A stretch of DNA of 64,000 nucleotides from Luteibacter sp. 9135 (lineage in GTDB: Bacteria; Pseudomonadota; Gammaproteobacteria; Xanthomonadales; Rhodanobacteraceae): the NCBI RefSeq assembly GCF_000745005.1, contig NZ_JQNB01000001.1:2597501-2661500 (forward strand). The letters are read 5' to 3'. The notes below the pieces were generated by a model. The model was not told the origin of the DNA. It was given only the letters and a program-made list of their open reading frames with translations, and did not search any database. The translations under genes and the position numbers were made by a program. Positions 8,072-16,602 of the stretch are shown here, one piece after another (the first letter of the stretch is position 1; each line of letters opens with the position of its first letter).

Positions 8072-11000
8072 TCAGGTGCGAAACAGCGCGTCGTAGAGCA
8101 GCGGAATGAGGCCGAGCGTGACCAGCGTGCCCAGCAGCAGGCCGCCGATCAGCGTGATGGCCATGCCCGTCCACAGCGGACCGGCGAACAACATCAGCGG
8201 TATGAGCCCGACGATGCAGGTCAGCTTCGTCATTACGATGGGGCGCAGGCGTTTGACCGCGGCCTCGATCACCGCGTCGTGGTGGGGCAGGCCCTCCGCG
8301 ATCTCCGCGTCGATGCGCTCCAGCAGCAGCACGGCGTTGTTGACGATGATGCCGACCAGGGCAAGCAAGCCGAACGTGGCCATGAAGCCGAATGGATAGC
8401 CGCTGACCACCAGCGCGAGCGTCGCGCCGATCAGGATGAAGGGGATGCTGGCGACGATGATGAACACCTTGCGGAACGAGTTGAACTGCCAGACGAACAG
8501 CAGCAGCATCCCGCCCAGGGCCAGCGGCATGTACTGGGTCAACACGGCGTTGGCTTCCGCGGAGTCCTCGATCTCGCCGCCCAGATCGATCGTGTAGCCC
8601 GGCGGAAGGGCGATGCGCGCGATGGCGGGCGCAAGGCGGTCGGCGATCTCCTGCGCGGTGAGCGACGGGTTGCGTGCGGTCACCGTGATGGCGCGGCTCA
8701 GGTTGCGCCGTTGCACGACACCTGGCTCGGAGTCCAGCACGACGGACGCCACGGCGGCCAGTGGTACGGGCCCACCGTTCGCCTGGGCGTCGGACGGATA
8801 GACCACCGTATCGCCGGGATCGGCATCCGAGGCGCGTTCGGTGGCGCTGCCGCGCAGGACCACCGGCACGCTGGTGCCGCCGTCGTCGATGGCGGTGGCC
8901 TGGTAGCCGCTATAGCGCAACTGCAGGGCGTGCAGCACGTCCTCGCGGGTGATGCCGACGGCATGCATCTTCGCCGGGTCCGGTACGACCCGGTAGCGCG
9001 GCACGCGCGGTCCCCAACTGTCGAGTGTGTCCACCGTGCCGGGCAGGGCGCGCAGCACGGAAGCCACCTGGTCGCCCAGCCGGCGCAGCGTGGCCTCGTC
9101 GGCTCCGGTGACGCGATAGACCGCCACACCGGCTTCGGTGGCACCCAGCGAGAAACGCTTTGGTTCGGCGTGCAGGTTGGGGAAGCGATCGGCCAGGTAA
9201 TGCTGTGAACGCGCGATGACGCTATCGATATCCGTGCCGGGTCGCACGGAGACGGTGAAATAGCCGATGTTCGGGCCGGGCAACGGCGGGTTCAGCCCGA
9301 GCACGATGCGCGGACCGCCATCGGCGACATACCCGATGCTGTCCTCCACCTCGGGGTTGGCCTTGCGGTCGCCCAGCCAACGGCTGATGCGGGTGACATC
9401 GTCCAGGGTCTGCCGTGCGTCCACGCCGGCCTGGAAGGTCAACGGGATCTGGAACTGCAGGCGGTCCGAACGCGGCAGGAAGTCGTAGGGCAAGCGCGAT
9501 AGCGTCCACCCCGCGCCGCCCAGCAGGGCCAGCATCACGCCCACGTAGAGCAGCTTGTGTGCAAGCACCCAGCCGATCACGCGACGGTAGCCGCGATAGA
9601 AGCGCGACTCGTGCGCGATGTCGTCCGCGGCGTCCGCATGGACACGGGCGAAGTAGAAGCACAGCAGCGGCGTCACGGTCAGCCCGAGGAACCACGAGCC
9701 GAGCAGCGTCACCGCCAGCACGATGGCCAGGGAGCGCAGGTACTCGTTGGTGCTGGTCTGGCCGAGGAAGAACGGCGAGAACGCGAGCACGATGACCAGC
9801 GTGGATACCAGCAGCGGCACGGCCAGCGTGCGTCCGGCCTCGATGCAGGCCGAGCGCCGTTCCTCGCCCGCCTTGAGTCGCCGCTCGATGTCCTCGGCGA
9901 TGACGATGCCGTTGTCGACCAGCAGGCCCAGCGCGAGGATGATCGCCGCCATCGACACCATCTGCAGCTCGATGTCGAACGCGCGCATGACCAGCAGCGA
10001 ACTGAGGATGGTCAGCGGCACGATGGCGCCCACCACCAGGCCCATCCGCCAGCCGAGGAACAGCATGACCACGGCCATGACGATCACCACGGTCTCGCCC
10101 ATCACGTGGTGCATCTTGCCCATCTCACGCGTGACCACATCAGGCTGGAATGTCACCACGTGCGCGGCGAAACCGGCCGGGAGCGACTGGCCCGCCGTGG
10201 CCAGGGTGGCCTTCAATGCACGACCGAAGCTGGCGATTTCCAGGCCCTTGGCCATAGACACGGAGACCACGACGGCCGGCTGGCCCTGGTAGACGGCCGC
10301 GCTTTGCGGCGGATCGGTGGGCATCGCGCGGATGACGGCCACGTCGCCCAGCGTCACGTCGCGAGCGCCGCCCTCGTGGGGCACCGCGAGCGTGACGCGT
10401 CGCAGGTCGTCCACCGAGTGCATCGCGCCGTCGACGCTGACCGACAGGCCCAGCCCCGAGACCGACGGTTGCCCGGCGGAGGCGATGGCGTCGACGGCGG
10501 CCAGCTGGCGGCCCACGTCCATGGGCGTCAGACCCAGGGCGGCCAGCGTGTTGCGGTCGAACTGCAGATACAGCTGGGTATCCTGCAGGCCGTAGAACGC
10601 CACGCGTTCCACGCCCTTGAGCGCATACAGATGCGCGCGGAACTGCTTCAGCGGTTCGCGCATCTGCGCCAGCGAGAAACCCGGCGCGGTCACCGCGATG
10701 GACGCGACCGACACGCGGCCGAAATCGTCATCGAGGAACGGGCCGATGGTGCCCTGCGGGTACGTGGGCGCCACCTCGGCCAGTTTGGACCGCACCTTCT
10801 GCCAGAGTGCATCGAGGTCGGTCACCGTGTCGTACGCGGTCAGCTGGATGACCACGGCACCGGGCCGCACGGTGGTGGCGATGGTTTTCAGGCCACCCAG
10901 TTCGCGCAGCCGTTCTTCCGCGGGACGTGCCAGGACATCTTCGGCCTGGCGGGTATCCAGCCCGGGCAGGCTGATCGACACGACGGCGTCGCGCACGGTG

Positions 11001-11119
11001 ACGGACGGTTCTTCCTGCGAGGGAAAGTGCAGGAAGGTCCAGGTGCCGGCGACGAGGATCAGTGCGGCGATGAACAGGGTGAGGCGGCTGGCGCCGAGCG
11101 CCGAACGGGTCAGGAACAT
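8072..11119 (-). CDS. RND efflux permease (HAE1-type)
   Basis: A 1015-residue inner-membrane proton antiporter. It has the two-fold RND layout: one N-terminal helix, a large periplasmic loop, six helices including GLLVDNGIVIAEDIERR in the helix-4 region, a second periplasmic loop, and a C-terminal helix bundle with ALVGIIVNNAVLLLERID. Length and motifs are those of full-size HAE1/AcrB-like pumps for drugs, detergents or other amphiphiles. The ATG lies one base after the adaptor stop (TGA-C-ATG), so translation is coupled. It forms a tripartite pump with the adaptor and outer-membrane factor upstream. Confidence 0.95.
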   Translation of the reverse strand: MFLTRSALGASRLTLFIAALILVAGTWTFLHFPSQEEPSVTVRDAVVSISLPGLDTRQAEDVLARPAEERLRELGGLKTIATTVRPGAVVIQLTAYDTVTDLDALWQKVRSKLAEVAPTYPQGTIGPFLDDDFGRVSVASIAVTAPGFSLAQMREPLKQFRAHLYALKGVERVAFYGLQDTQLYLQFDRNTLAALGLTPMDVGRQLAAVDAIASAGQPSVSGLGLSVSVDGAMHSVDDLRRVTLAVPHEGGARDVTLGDVAVIRAMPTDPPQSAAVYQGQPAVVVSVSMAKGLEIASFGRALKATLATAGQSLPAGFAAHVVTFQPDVVTREMGKMHHVMGETVVIVMAVVMLFLGWRMGLVVGAIVPLTILSSLLVMRAFDIELQMVSMAAIILALGLLVDNGIVIAEDIERRLKAGEERRSACIEAGRTLAVPLLVSTLVIVLAFSPFFLGQTSTNEYLRSLAIVLAVTLLGSWFLGLTVTPLLCFYFARVHADAADDIAHESRFYRGYRRVIGWVLAHKLLYVGVMLALLGGAGWTLSRLPYDFLPRSDRLQFQIPLTFQAGVDARQTLDDVTRISRWLGDRKANPEVEDSIGYVADGGPRIVLGLNPPLPGPNIGYFTVSVRPGTDIDSVIARSQHYLADRFPNLHAEPKRFSLGATEAGVAVYRVTGADEATLRRLGDQVASVLRALPGTVDTLDSWGPRVPRYRVVPDPAKMHAVGITREDVLHALQLRYSGYQATAIDDGGTSVPVVLRGSATERASDADPGDTVVYPSDAQANGGPVPLAAVASVVLDSEPGVVQRRNLSRAITVTARNPSLTAQEIADRLAPAIARIALPPGYTIDLGGEIEDSAEANAVLTQYMPLALGGMLLLFVWQFNSFRKVFIIVASIPFILIGATLALVVSGYPFGFMATFGLLALVGIIVNNAVLLLERIDAEIAEGLPHHDAVIEAAVKRLRPIVMTKLTCIVGLIPLMLFAGPLWTGMAITLIGGLLLGTLVTLGLIPLLYDALFRT

Positions 11120-11120
11120 G

Positions 11121-12209
11121 TCAGTGGGTCTCCAGCAGGCTGGCGCCTTCGAACGCGTGCACCGCCTGCCCATCGACCAGGAACGCGCTGCCCGCGACGA
11201 CCACCTGATCGCCCGCGACCAGGCCGGCGCCGATCAGCACGCGATCGCCCGAGCGACCGCCGACGACCACCTTCCTGCGATGCACTTGCCCGTGGGTGGT
11301 GTCGAAGACGAACACGGCGTCGTCGCCGGCCCGGGTGCCCGGGACCAGCGCGGTGAGGGGCATCGACAGCCGACCGGCGTCAGCGCCGCCCAGGCGCAGC
11401 GGCAGCAACTGCCCGGCGGTGAGGGCCGGTGGCGCGCCGTCGGTGCGGAAGATCGCTTCCACCGTCGCGCCCTTGTCTTCGTGGTCGGACAGCTGCGCGA
11501 GATGCACCGTGACCGGCGTGGTGTCGGCGGCCACGAGCGTCGCCGCGGCACCCGGTGCCAGCGACGCACGCAGCGACGCCGGCAGCGCGGCGACCACCTC
11601 GAACTGGCCCTGGCCATCGAGGGTCAGCACCACCTGGCCCGAGGCGACATCGTGGCTGGGTTCCTCCGCACGCGACACCACGTGTCCGGCGAACGGGGCG
11701 ACGATGTCGCCATGGGTCAGGTCGCGCGCGGCCAGGGCCACGGCGGCATCGGCGGCGGCGGCCTTGCCGCGCGCGGCGTCGTCGGCGGCCTTGGCCATGG
11801 ACAGCGTGGTCTTCGAGGCCGCGCCGTCGTCGAACAAGGCCACCTGCTGGCGCAGCTGCTCCGCGCGGTCGGCCGCTTCGGCATGGGCGGACGCGGCTTC
11901 CGCGCGGGCCTGGACGAGGCGCAGGCGGATCGGCTCGGGATCGAGCCGGGCCAGCACCTGGCCCTGGATGAAAGCGTCACCGGGCTTGACCGCGATGCTC
12001 GCGATGCGGCCGGCCACATCGAAGCCGAGCCGGGCACGCTGCGCCTGGCGCACTTCGGCGGTGACCGTATAGGTCGCGCCCGGCGCGGGGGCGACATCGG
12101 CCAGCAGCACGGTGCGCGGCACGACGGTTTCGCGATGCGGTTCGCTGCACGCGGCCAGCAGGCAGGGCAGCAACAGGCCGACGGCCAGGAGGGAAAAACG
12201 TGTGTTCAC
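11121..12209 (-). CDS. RND periplasmic adaptor lipoprotein
   Basis: A 362-residue membrane-fusion protein. The start is a GTG at 12209 overlapping the oprM-like stop (GTGA). It gives a short Arg-containing N-terminus, the hydrophobic stretch SLLAVGLLLP and the lipobox L-L-A-A-C, so it is probably a lipoprotein anchored at the inner membrane. The lipoyl/hairpin region follows (FDVAGRIASIAVKPGDAFIQ, then coiled coil to about residue 150 and the return HGDIVAPFAGHV), then beta-barrel and membrane-proximal domains. An in-frame start farther upstream would be an Arg-rich artefact inside the oprM-like gene. Confidence 0.92.
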   Translation of the reverse strand: MNTRFSLLAVGLLLPCLLAACSEPHRETVVPRTVLLADVAPAPGATYTVTAEVRQAQRARLGFDVAGRIASIAVKPGDAFIQGQVLARLDPEPIRLRLVQARAEAASAHAEAADRAEQLRQQVALFDDGAASKTTLSMAKAADDAARGKAAAADAAVALAARDLTHGDIVAPFAGHVVSRAEEPSHDVASGQVVLTLDGQGQFEVVAALPASLRASLAPGAAATLVAADTTPVTVHLAQLSDHEDKGATVEAIFRTDGAPPALTAGQLLPLRLGGADAGRLSMPLTALVPGTRAGDDAVFVFDTTHGQVHRRKVVVGGRSGDRVLIGAGLVAGDQVVVAGSAFLVDGQAVHAFEGASLLETH

Positions 12210-13708
12210 AACGAAGCTCCGTGGAAGGTGGACGCGCCGGCGGCATCGGGCAGCGTCACGCCGTAGAAGGCGCGGAAGACGGCGACGCGGTTGAGCGCCT
12301 GGTCGCGTCGCGCGGAAAGGCAATCGATCTGTAGCTGCGCCGTGTCGATGGTGTGGACGAGTACCTGGGAGGGGTCTTCCAGGCCCTGCCGGTGGCGCGC
12401 ATAGGCCTTGGCCAGGCGTGCGCTATCCGCGGCGCAGGCGGTATCGAGGCTTTGCACGCGTGCCGCCAGCGCATCGCGGGCGCCGAGCGCATCGGCGACA
12501 TCGCGGAACGCCCGCTGCACCGTGGCTTCGTAGTCGGCCACCGCGGTGTCCTTGCGTGCCTTGGCCAGGTCCAGGTCGGCGCGCCTTGCGCCGCCGTCGA
12601 ACAACGGCAGCGTGAGCTGCGGCAGGAACGTCCAGCCGCCCGTGGCCGCACCGAACAAGCTGTCGAGGCTGGACGACACATGGCCCACCGACGACGACAG
12701 CTGGATCGACGGGAAGAAGGCCGCACGCGCCGCACCGATGTTCGCGTTGGCCGCGCGCAGGCGCTCCTCGGCGCGCACCACGTCGGGTCGCTGCAACAGC
12801 ACGGTGGAGGGCAGCGATGCCAGCGAGTCGGCGGCGGTATCCGTGCGGCCGATACGGTCCAGGTCCATCACCGGCGCGGGTAGCGCGTAGCCGGTCAACG
12901 ATTGCAGGTAGCGCAGCGCGTCGTCGTGCCGGCGCTGTGCGTCCAGCCGCGCGGCATGCACGCGCGAAGTCTGGTCGATGCGTTCCTGCAGGTCGTCGGC
13001 GGAGATCGTGCCCACGGCGTACTGCTTGCGCGCTTGACCGGTCAGCGCTTCACCGGCCTGGTCGGCGTAAACCAGCTTGCCGGCCACCTCGACGGCGGCG
13101 CGTTCATCGACGTAGGCCGAGAGCACGGACGCGATCAGTTCGCCGCGTGCCTCCTTCTGCCCGGCCTCGCTGGCCAGGTAGTCGTACGACGCCGCGTCGG
13201 ACAGGCTGCGCAGGCGGCCGAAGAAGTCGGGCTCGAAGCGGCCGTCCAGCGTGGCCGACTTGAAATCGCGGTTCAGCATCGCCGCGGCGGTGGGATCGTC
13301 CATCTGCGTCTTGTCGCGCTGCAGGGTGGCGCCCAGTTGCGGGAACAGCGCGGCGCGCTGCCCCGCGACGCCCGCGCGGGCCTCGGCCACCTGCGACGCG
13401 GCGGCACGCAGGTCCGGATTGGCGGCGAGTGCCGTGGTGACGATGCGGGTCGCTTCGGCGTCCGGCGCGAAGGCGCCGAGGAAACGGGCTTCCTCCATCG
13501 ACAGCGCCGCCGTGGACGGTGTGGCACCGGTAGTCGTCGGCGCCTTCGGCACCACGCGCTCGCCGAGCGTCGCCGGCATGGCGACCGACGGTCGCTGGTA
13601 CGCGGGCGCCAGCGAACACGCGGAAAACGGCAGGCACGCCACCACCAGCAGCAGGAGTGCTACGGAATGGGGCCAGAGGATTCGATCCTGACGGAATGAC
13701 CAACGCAC
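12206..13708 (-). CDS. outer-membrane efflux factor (OprM/NodT family lipoprotein)
   Basis: A 500-residue TolC-like channel with two repeated outer-membrane-efflux domains rich in alpha-hairpin heptads. The N-terminus has a hydrophobic stretch ending in lipobox F-S-A-C, so it is lipid-anchored. The start is put at the GTG at 13708, preceded by GGGAG at seven bases. An in-frame start at 13759 would run through the regulator-binding repeats. With the GTG, those repeats end exactly 48 bp upstream, as at mipA. First gene of the pump operon, overlapping the adaptor by four bases; divergent from the response regulator. Confidence 0.9.
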   Translation of the reverse strand: MRWSFRQDRILWPHSVALLLLVVACLPFSACSLAPAYQRPSVAMPATLGERVVPKAPTTTGATPSTAALSMEEARFLGAFAPDAEATRIVTTALAANPDLRAAASQVAEARAGVAGQRAALFPQLGATLQRDKTQMDDPTAAAMLNRDFKSATLDGRFEPDFFGRLRSLSDAASYDYLASEAGQKEARGELIASVLSAYVDERAAVEVAGKLVYADQAGEALTGQARKQYAVGTISADDLQERIDQTSRVHAARLDAQRRHDDALRYLQSLTGYALPAPVMDLDRIGRTDTAADSLASLPSTVLLQRPDVVRAEERLRAANANIGAARAAFFPSIQLSSSVGHVSSSLDSLFGAATGGWTFLPQLTLPLFDGGARRADLDLAKARKDTAVADYEATVQRAFRDVADALGARDALAARVQSLDTACAADSARLAKAYARHRQGLEDPSQVLVHTIDTAQLQIDCLSARRDQALNRVAVFRAFYGVTLPDAAGASTFHGASL

Positions 13709-13755
13709 TGCATGCTCCCGGGCTGATAAGCTGGGCGCATTGTCAGAGACGTATC

Positions 13756-13799
13756 TCAAGGCTTCATCGGCCTTTCTTCAAGATTTCATCAAGGGAGAA
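13756..13799. promoter_or_regulatory. phased direct repeats, probable response-regulator site for RND operon and its own gene
   Basis: Four 11-base blocks start at 13756, 13767, 13778 and 13789. Three begin TCAAG (TCAAGGCTTCA, TCAAGATTTCA, TCAAGGGAGAA). Eleven-base phasing is the usual geometry of OmpR-family tandem sites. The left edge is 48 bp from the oprM-like GTG, and the last block overlaps the ribosome binding site of the response regulator, which suggests autoregulation. On the minus strand a GACAAT hexamer sits about 12 bases past the site and could be the -10. Confidence 0.6.
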
Positions 13800-13803
13800 C
13801 GCC

Positions 13804-14490
13804 ATGGTGCGACGTGTGCTCGTCGTGGAAGACGATGCCGACAGCGCGAGCATCCTGCAGGCCTATCTGCTCAAGGATGGTTTCGACGTCCATATCGCAC
13901 CCGACGGCCAGCGCGGCATCGAGGCCCACGCGCAGTGGCATCCGGACATCGTCTTGCTGGATGTCATGCTGCCGCTGGTCAGCGGCACCGACGTGCTCTC
14001 GGCCATCCGTCGCAGCAGCCAGACACCGGTGATCATGCTCACGGCCCTCGGCGACGAGCCCGACAAGATCGGCGCGTTGCGCTATGGCGCCGACGACTAC
14101 ATCGTCAAGCCTTATAGTCCGCGGGAAGTCGTGGCGCGCGTGCACGCCGTGCTGCGGCGGTCAGTGCCGGTGTCGCCCACGGTAGCCTCCTATGTGGAGG
14201 GCCCGGTCACCGTCGATACCGAATCGGTGATGGCCACCGTGGCCCATGCGCAACGGGGGACGGTCGTCCTGGATCTCACTCCCACCGAGTTCGGCATCCT
14301 CGCGCTGCTGATCCGCACACCGTTCAAGGCGTTCACCCGCGCCGAATTGCTGGAGGCCTGCCTGCCGGACAGCGATGCGCTGGAGCGCGTGGTCGATACG
14401 CACGTGCACAACCTGCGCCGCAAACTCGAGGCCCTGGACGTCACCGGGGTGCTGGTCACCGTGCGCTCGGTCGGCTACCGCTACCGATGA
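13804..14490 (+). CDS. OmpR/AdeR-like response regulator
   Basis: A 228-residue protein. The receiver domain has the acidic pair E-D-D near residue 8, phospho-acceptor Asp in VLLDVMLP near residue 52, TPVIMLTAL and the switch Lys in IVKPY; a winged-helix domain follows (TPTEFGILALL through TVRSVGYRYR). The start ATG has a strong AAGGGAGAA site upstream. The receiver reads like AdeR-type regulators of RND pumps, and it is divergent from the pump genes just as adeRS is from adeABC. The stop overlaps the kinase start (ATGA). Probable target sites lie at 13756-13799 and 16543-16575. Confidence 0.93.
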   Translation: MVRRVLVVEDDADSASILQAYLLKDGFDVHIAPDGQRGIEAHAQWHPDIVLLDVMLPLVSGTDVLSAIRRSSQTPVIMLTALGDEPDKIGALRYGADDYIVKPYSPREVVARVHAVLRRSVPVSPTVASYVEGPVTVDTESVMATVAHAQRGTVVLDLTPTEFGILALLIRTPFKAFTRAELLEACLPDSDALERVVDTHVHNLRRKLEALDVTGVLVTVRSVGYRYR

Positions 14491-15689
14491 AGGACACCGA
14501 TCGCTTGAAGCCCGTGCGCGGGCGCTCGCTATGGCGCTGGGTGGCGGTGCGGATGAGCCTGCTCGCCCTGGGCGTGGTGCTGACCATCGCGCTGTGCATG
14601 TGGTTGCGGTTCGCCATCGAGGCCTACACGATCGAGCGGCGTATCCCCCCCGCCACACGCGATCGCATCGCCGTGCTCAGCGAGGCGCCGGAACGGCACG
14701 AGGCCGAGCTATGGGGCTACCTGCGCCAGTACTACCGGCCGCAGGACCTGGTTCCCGGCCTGGTCGGTACCGACTGGCTGCTGTTCTATGCGCTGGTGCT
14801 GGCCTCGGTGCCGGTGATCGTGCTGCTGGGCCTGGTCGCGTCGCGGCCGTTGTCCCGCCAGTTTTCCATCGTGGCCGCGACCGCGCGACGGGTCACCCAG
14901 GGCGACTTCTCCGCCCGGGCCGAACACGTGCCCAACGCGCCGGACGAGCTCAACCGGCTGGCCGCGGATTTCAACGCCATGTGCGAGAAGCTGTCGCGCT
15001 ACGAGCGCGAGGTGCTGGACTCCAGCGCCATCCTCGCGCACGAGCTGCGCACGCCGCTGAACGCGGCGATGGGCCGCCTGCAAGGCATCCTCGACGGCGT
15101 CTTCGAGCCCGAACCGGAGCAGTTGGGCATGATCCTGCGCCAGCTGGTGCAGCTGAACCGCCTGGTCTCCGACCTGCATTTTCTCTCGGTGGCACGGGCG
15201 GGCGAACTGCGCCTGAGCGAAGACCGCTTCGACCTGGCCGATCTGATCGCCGAACGGCTGGCCTGGTCGTCACCGGCACTCGATGAGGCCGGTATCGCGT
15301 GCAGCGTGGACGGCCCTGCCTCATTGCGCTGGTACGGCGACCGCGACCGCCTGGGCCAGGTCATTTCCGTGCTGATCGAGAACGTCATCCGCTATGCGGC
15401 CACGGGGCGGTCGCTGGCCATCCGCCTGACGGACGAAGGCGGCGCGCCACGCATCGCGGTCGAGGATCGCGGTCCGGGCGTGCCGCCCGACGAGCTGCCG
15501 CGCATCTTCGACCGCTTCTGGCGCGCGGAGCACTCCCGCGGCCGTCATTCGGGCGGCAGCGGGCTGGGCTTGTCCATCGCCAGCGTGGTGGTGGAAGCCC
15601 ACGGCGGCACCATCCTCGCCACCAACCGTGCCGACGGCGGTTTGCGGGTGACGGTCGCGTTGCCCCTGCGCGGCGGTTACAGCGCGTAG
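14487..15689 (+). CDS. sensor histidine kinase (AdeS-like)
   Basis: A 400-residue inner-membrane kinase: helix 1 at about residues 15-38, a short periplasmic sensor of about 55 residues, helix 2 at about 95-118, HAMP, a dimerisation domain with the phospho-His in LAHELRTPLNAAMG, and an ATPase domain with an N-box in LIENVIRYA, D-R-G-P-G-V, F-D-R-F-W-R and G-S-G-L-G-L. It should phosphorylate the coupled response regulator. The small periplasmic domain suggests sensing of membrane stress or amphiphiles rather than a large ligand. It overlaps the convergent mipA end by 13 bases. Confidence 0.93.
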   Translation: MKDTDRLKPVRGRSLWRWVAVRMSLLALGVVLTIALCMWLRFAIEAYTIERRIPPATRDRIAVLSEAPERHEAELWGYLRQYYRPQDLVPGLVGTDWLLFYALVLASVPVIVLLGLVASRPLSRQFSIVAATARRVTQGDFSARAEHVPNAPDELNRLAADFNAMCEKLSRYEREVLDSSAILAHELRTPLNAAMGRLQGILDGVFEPEPEQLGMILRQLVQLNRLVSDLHFLSVARAGELRLSEDRFDLADLIAERLAWSSPALDEAGIACSVDGPASLRWYGDRDRLGQVISVLIENVIRYAATGRSLAIRLTDEGGAPRIAVEDRGPGVPPDELPRIFDRFWRAEHSRGRHSGGSGLGLSIASVVVEAHGGTILATNRADGGLRVTVALPLRGGYSA

Positions 15690-16495
15690 TTCATCGCCAC
15701 GGCGGAGGTCACCGCGGTGCGCCGCGCCACGATGGGGCTGTCGGAGGCCTTGCCGGTGTAGCGCAGCCCGCTCAGCGTGACGCTGGTCGACCAGTGTGGG
15801 CTGAACACGTGGGTCCAGGTCAGCGTGCTGGAGTAGGCATAAACGCCGCCCGCAGCGCGGTAAGGCGTGAAGCGGGTGCGCGTGGCCTGAAACGGCGACA
15901 CCCCGAAGTAGGCCTGGTTGAACGAGGCGTTGCCGGCATGGATGTCCGCGTTCCAGGTCAGCATGTCGCTGTCGCGCTGGATCAGCGCCCATTGCAGCCC
16001 CGCGCGGAAACGGGCGCGGTGGGTGCCGTCCCTCAGCGAGTACTCGGCCTCGGCGCTGGTGGAAAGCACCGGGCTGAACTGCTGGGCCACGATGGTGCGG
16101 CTGACCACGGAGCCGGGCACGTCGCCCATGCCGCGTAGTTCGTCCGCGCCCGGTCGCAGGCCGTCGTCGCGGTCGCGGCGGCCGAAGTCGTAGTGCAGGG
16201 CCTCGCTGACCGAGAAGCCGCCCTGCGTCTGGTATTGCGCGCCCACGCCGCGCAGCGTGTCGATGAACCACGGGCCCTTGGCGATCGAGACGACGGGCAG
16301 CACCTGGATGCGGTCGCGCCTGGACCCGGCATAGCGCGGTGCGGATACCGCCGCCACGCCGAACACGGCCTGCAGCGCGTTGGAATCGGGCGAGGACGCC
16401 GGCGCGGCGTCCTGCGCGCCGACGAAGGTCGTCACGGTGACCAGGCCGAGCGCGGAGAGGGTGCGCGCGGCACGGAAGGTTCTTGGCGATGTCAT
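15677..16495 (-). CDS. mipA: MipA/OmpV family outer-membrane protein
   Basis: A 272-residue beta-barrel protein: signal peptide at residues 1-27 (cleavage near V-G-A-Q), then alternating amphipathic strands and the family-like opening VAAVSAPRYAGSRRDRIQVLP. It ends in L-N/Y-A-L-type outer-membrane residues (AMNYAL). MipA/OmpV proteins are associated with murein-enzyme scaffolding or with antibiotic and cationic-peptide responses in other bacteria. AGGA precedes the ATG. TCAAG repeats 48 bp upstream match those at the efflux operon, so joint control by the adjacent two-component system is likely. Confidence 0.88.
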   Translation of the reverse strand: MTSPRTFRAARTLSALGLVTVTTFVGAQDAAPASSPDSNALQAVFGVAAVSAPRYAGSRRDRIQVLPVVSIAKGPWFIDTLRGVGAQYQTQGGFSVSEALHYDFGRRDRDDGLRPGADELRGMGDVPGSVVSRTIVAQQFSPVLSTSAEAEYSLRDGTHRARFRAGLQWALIQRDSDMLTWNADIHAGNASFNQAYFGVSPFQATRTRFTPYRAAGGVYAYSSTLTWTHVFSPHWSTSVTLSGLRYTGKASDSPIVARRTAVTSAVAMNYAL

Positions 16496-16542
16496 GGAGG
16501 GTTCCTGAGGGGGAGGGCAACCGTGAGGCTAGGCGCCGATCG

Positions 16543-16575
16543 TCAAGATGACCTTCATGGATCTTCAAGATTTGA
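16543..16575. promoter_or_regulatory. phased TCAAG repeats upstream of mipA
   Basis: TCAAGATGACC at 16543 and TCAAGATTTGA at 16565 are 22 bases apart, with an intermediate 11-base block TTCATGGATCT. Sequence, phasing, orientation and the 48-bp distance to the start codon all match the site in front of the oprM-like gene. A TAGCCT hexamer sits about 12 bases inside, where a -10 would fall. Confidence 0.6.
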
Positions 16576-16602
16576 TGGAGACGGGCGTCGCCGGCCCGAT
16601 CG

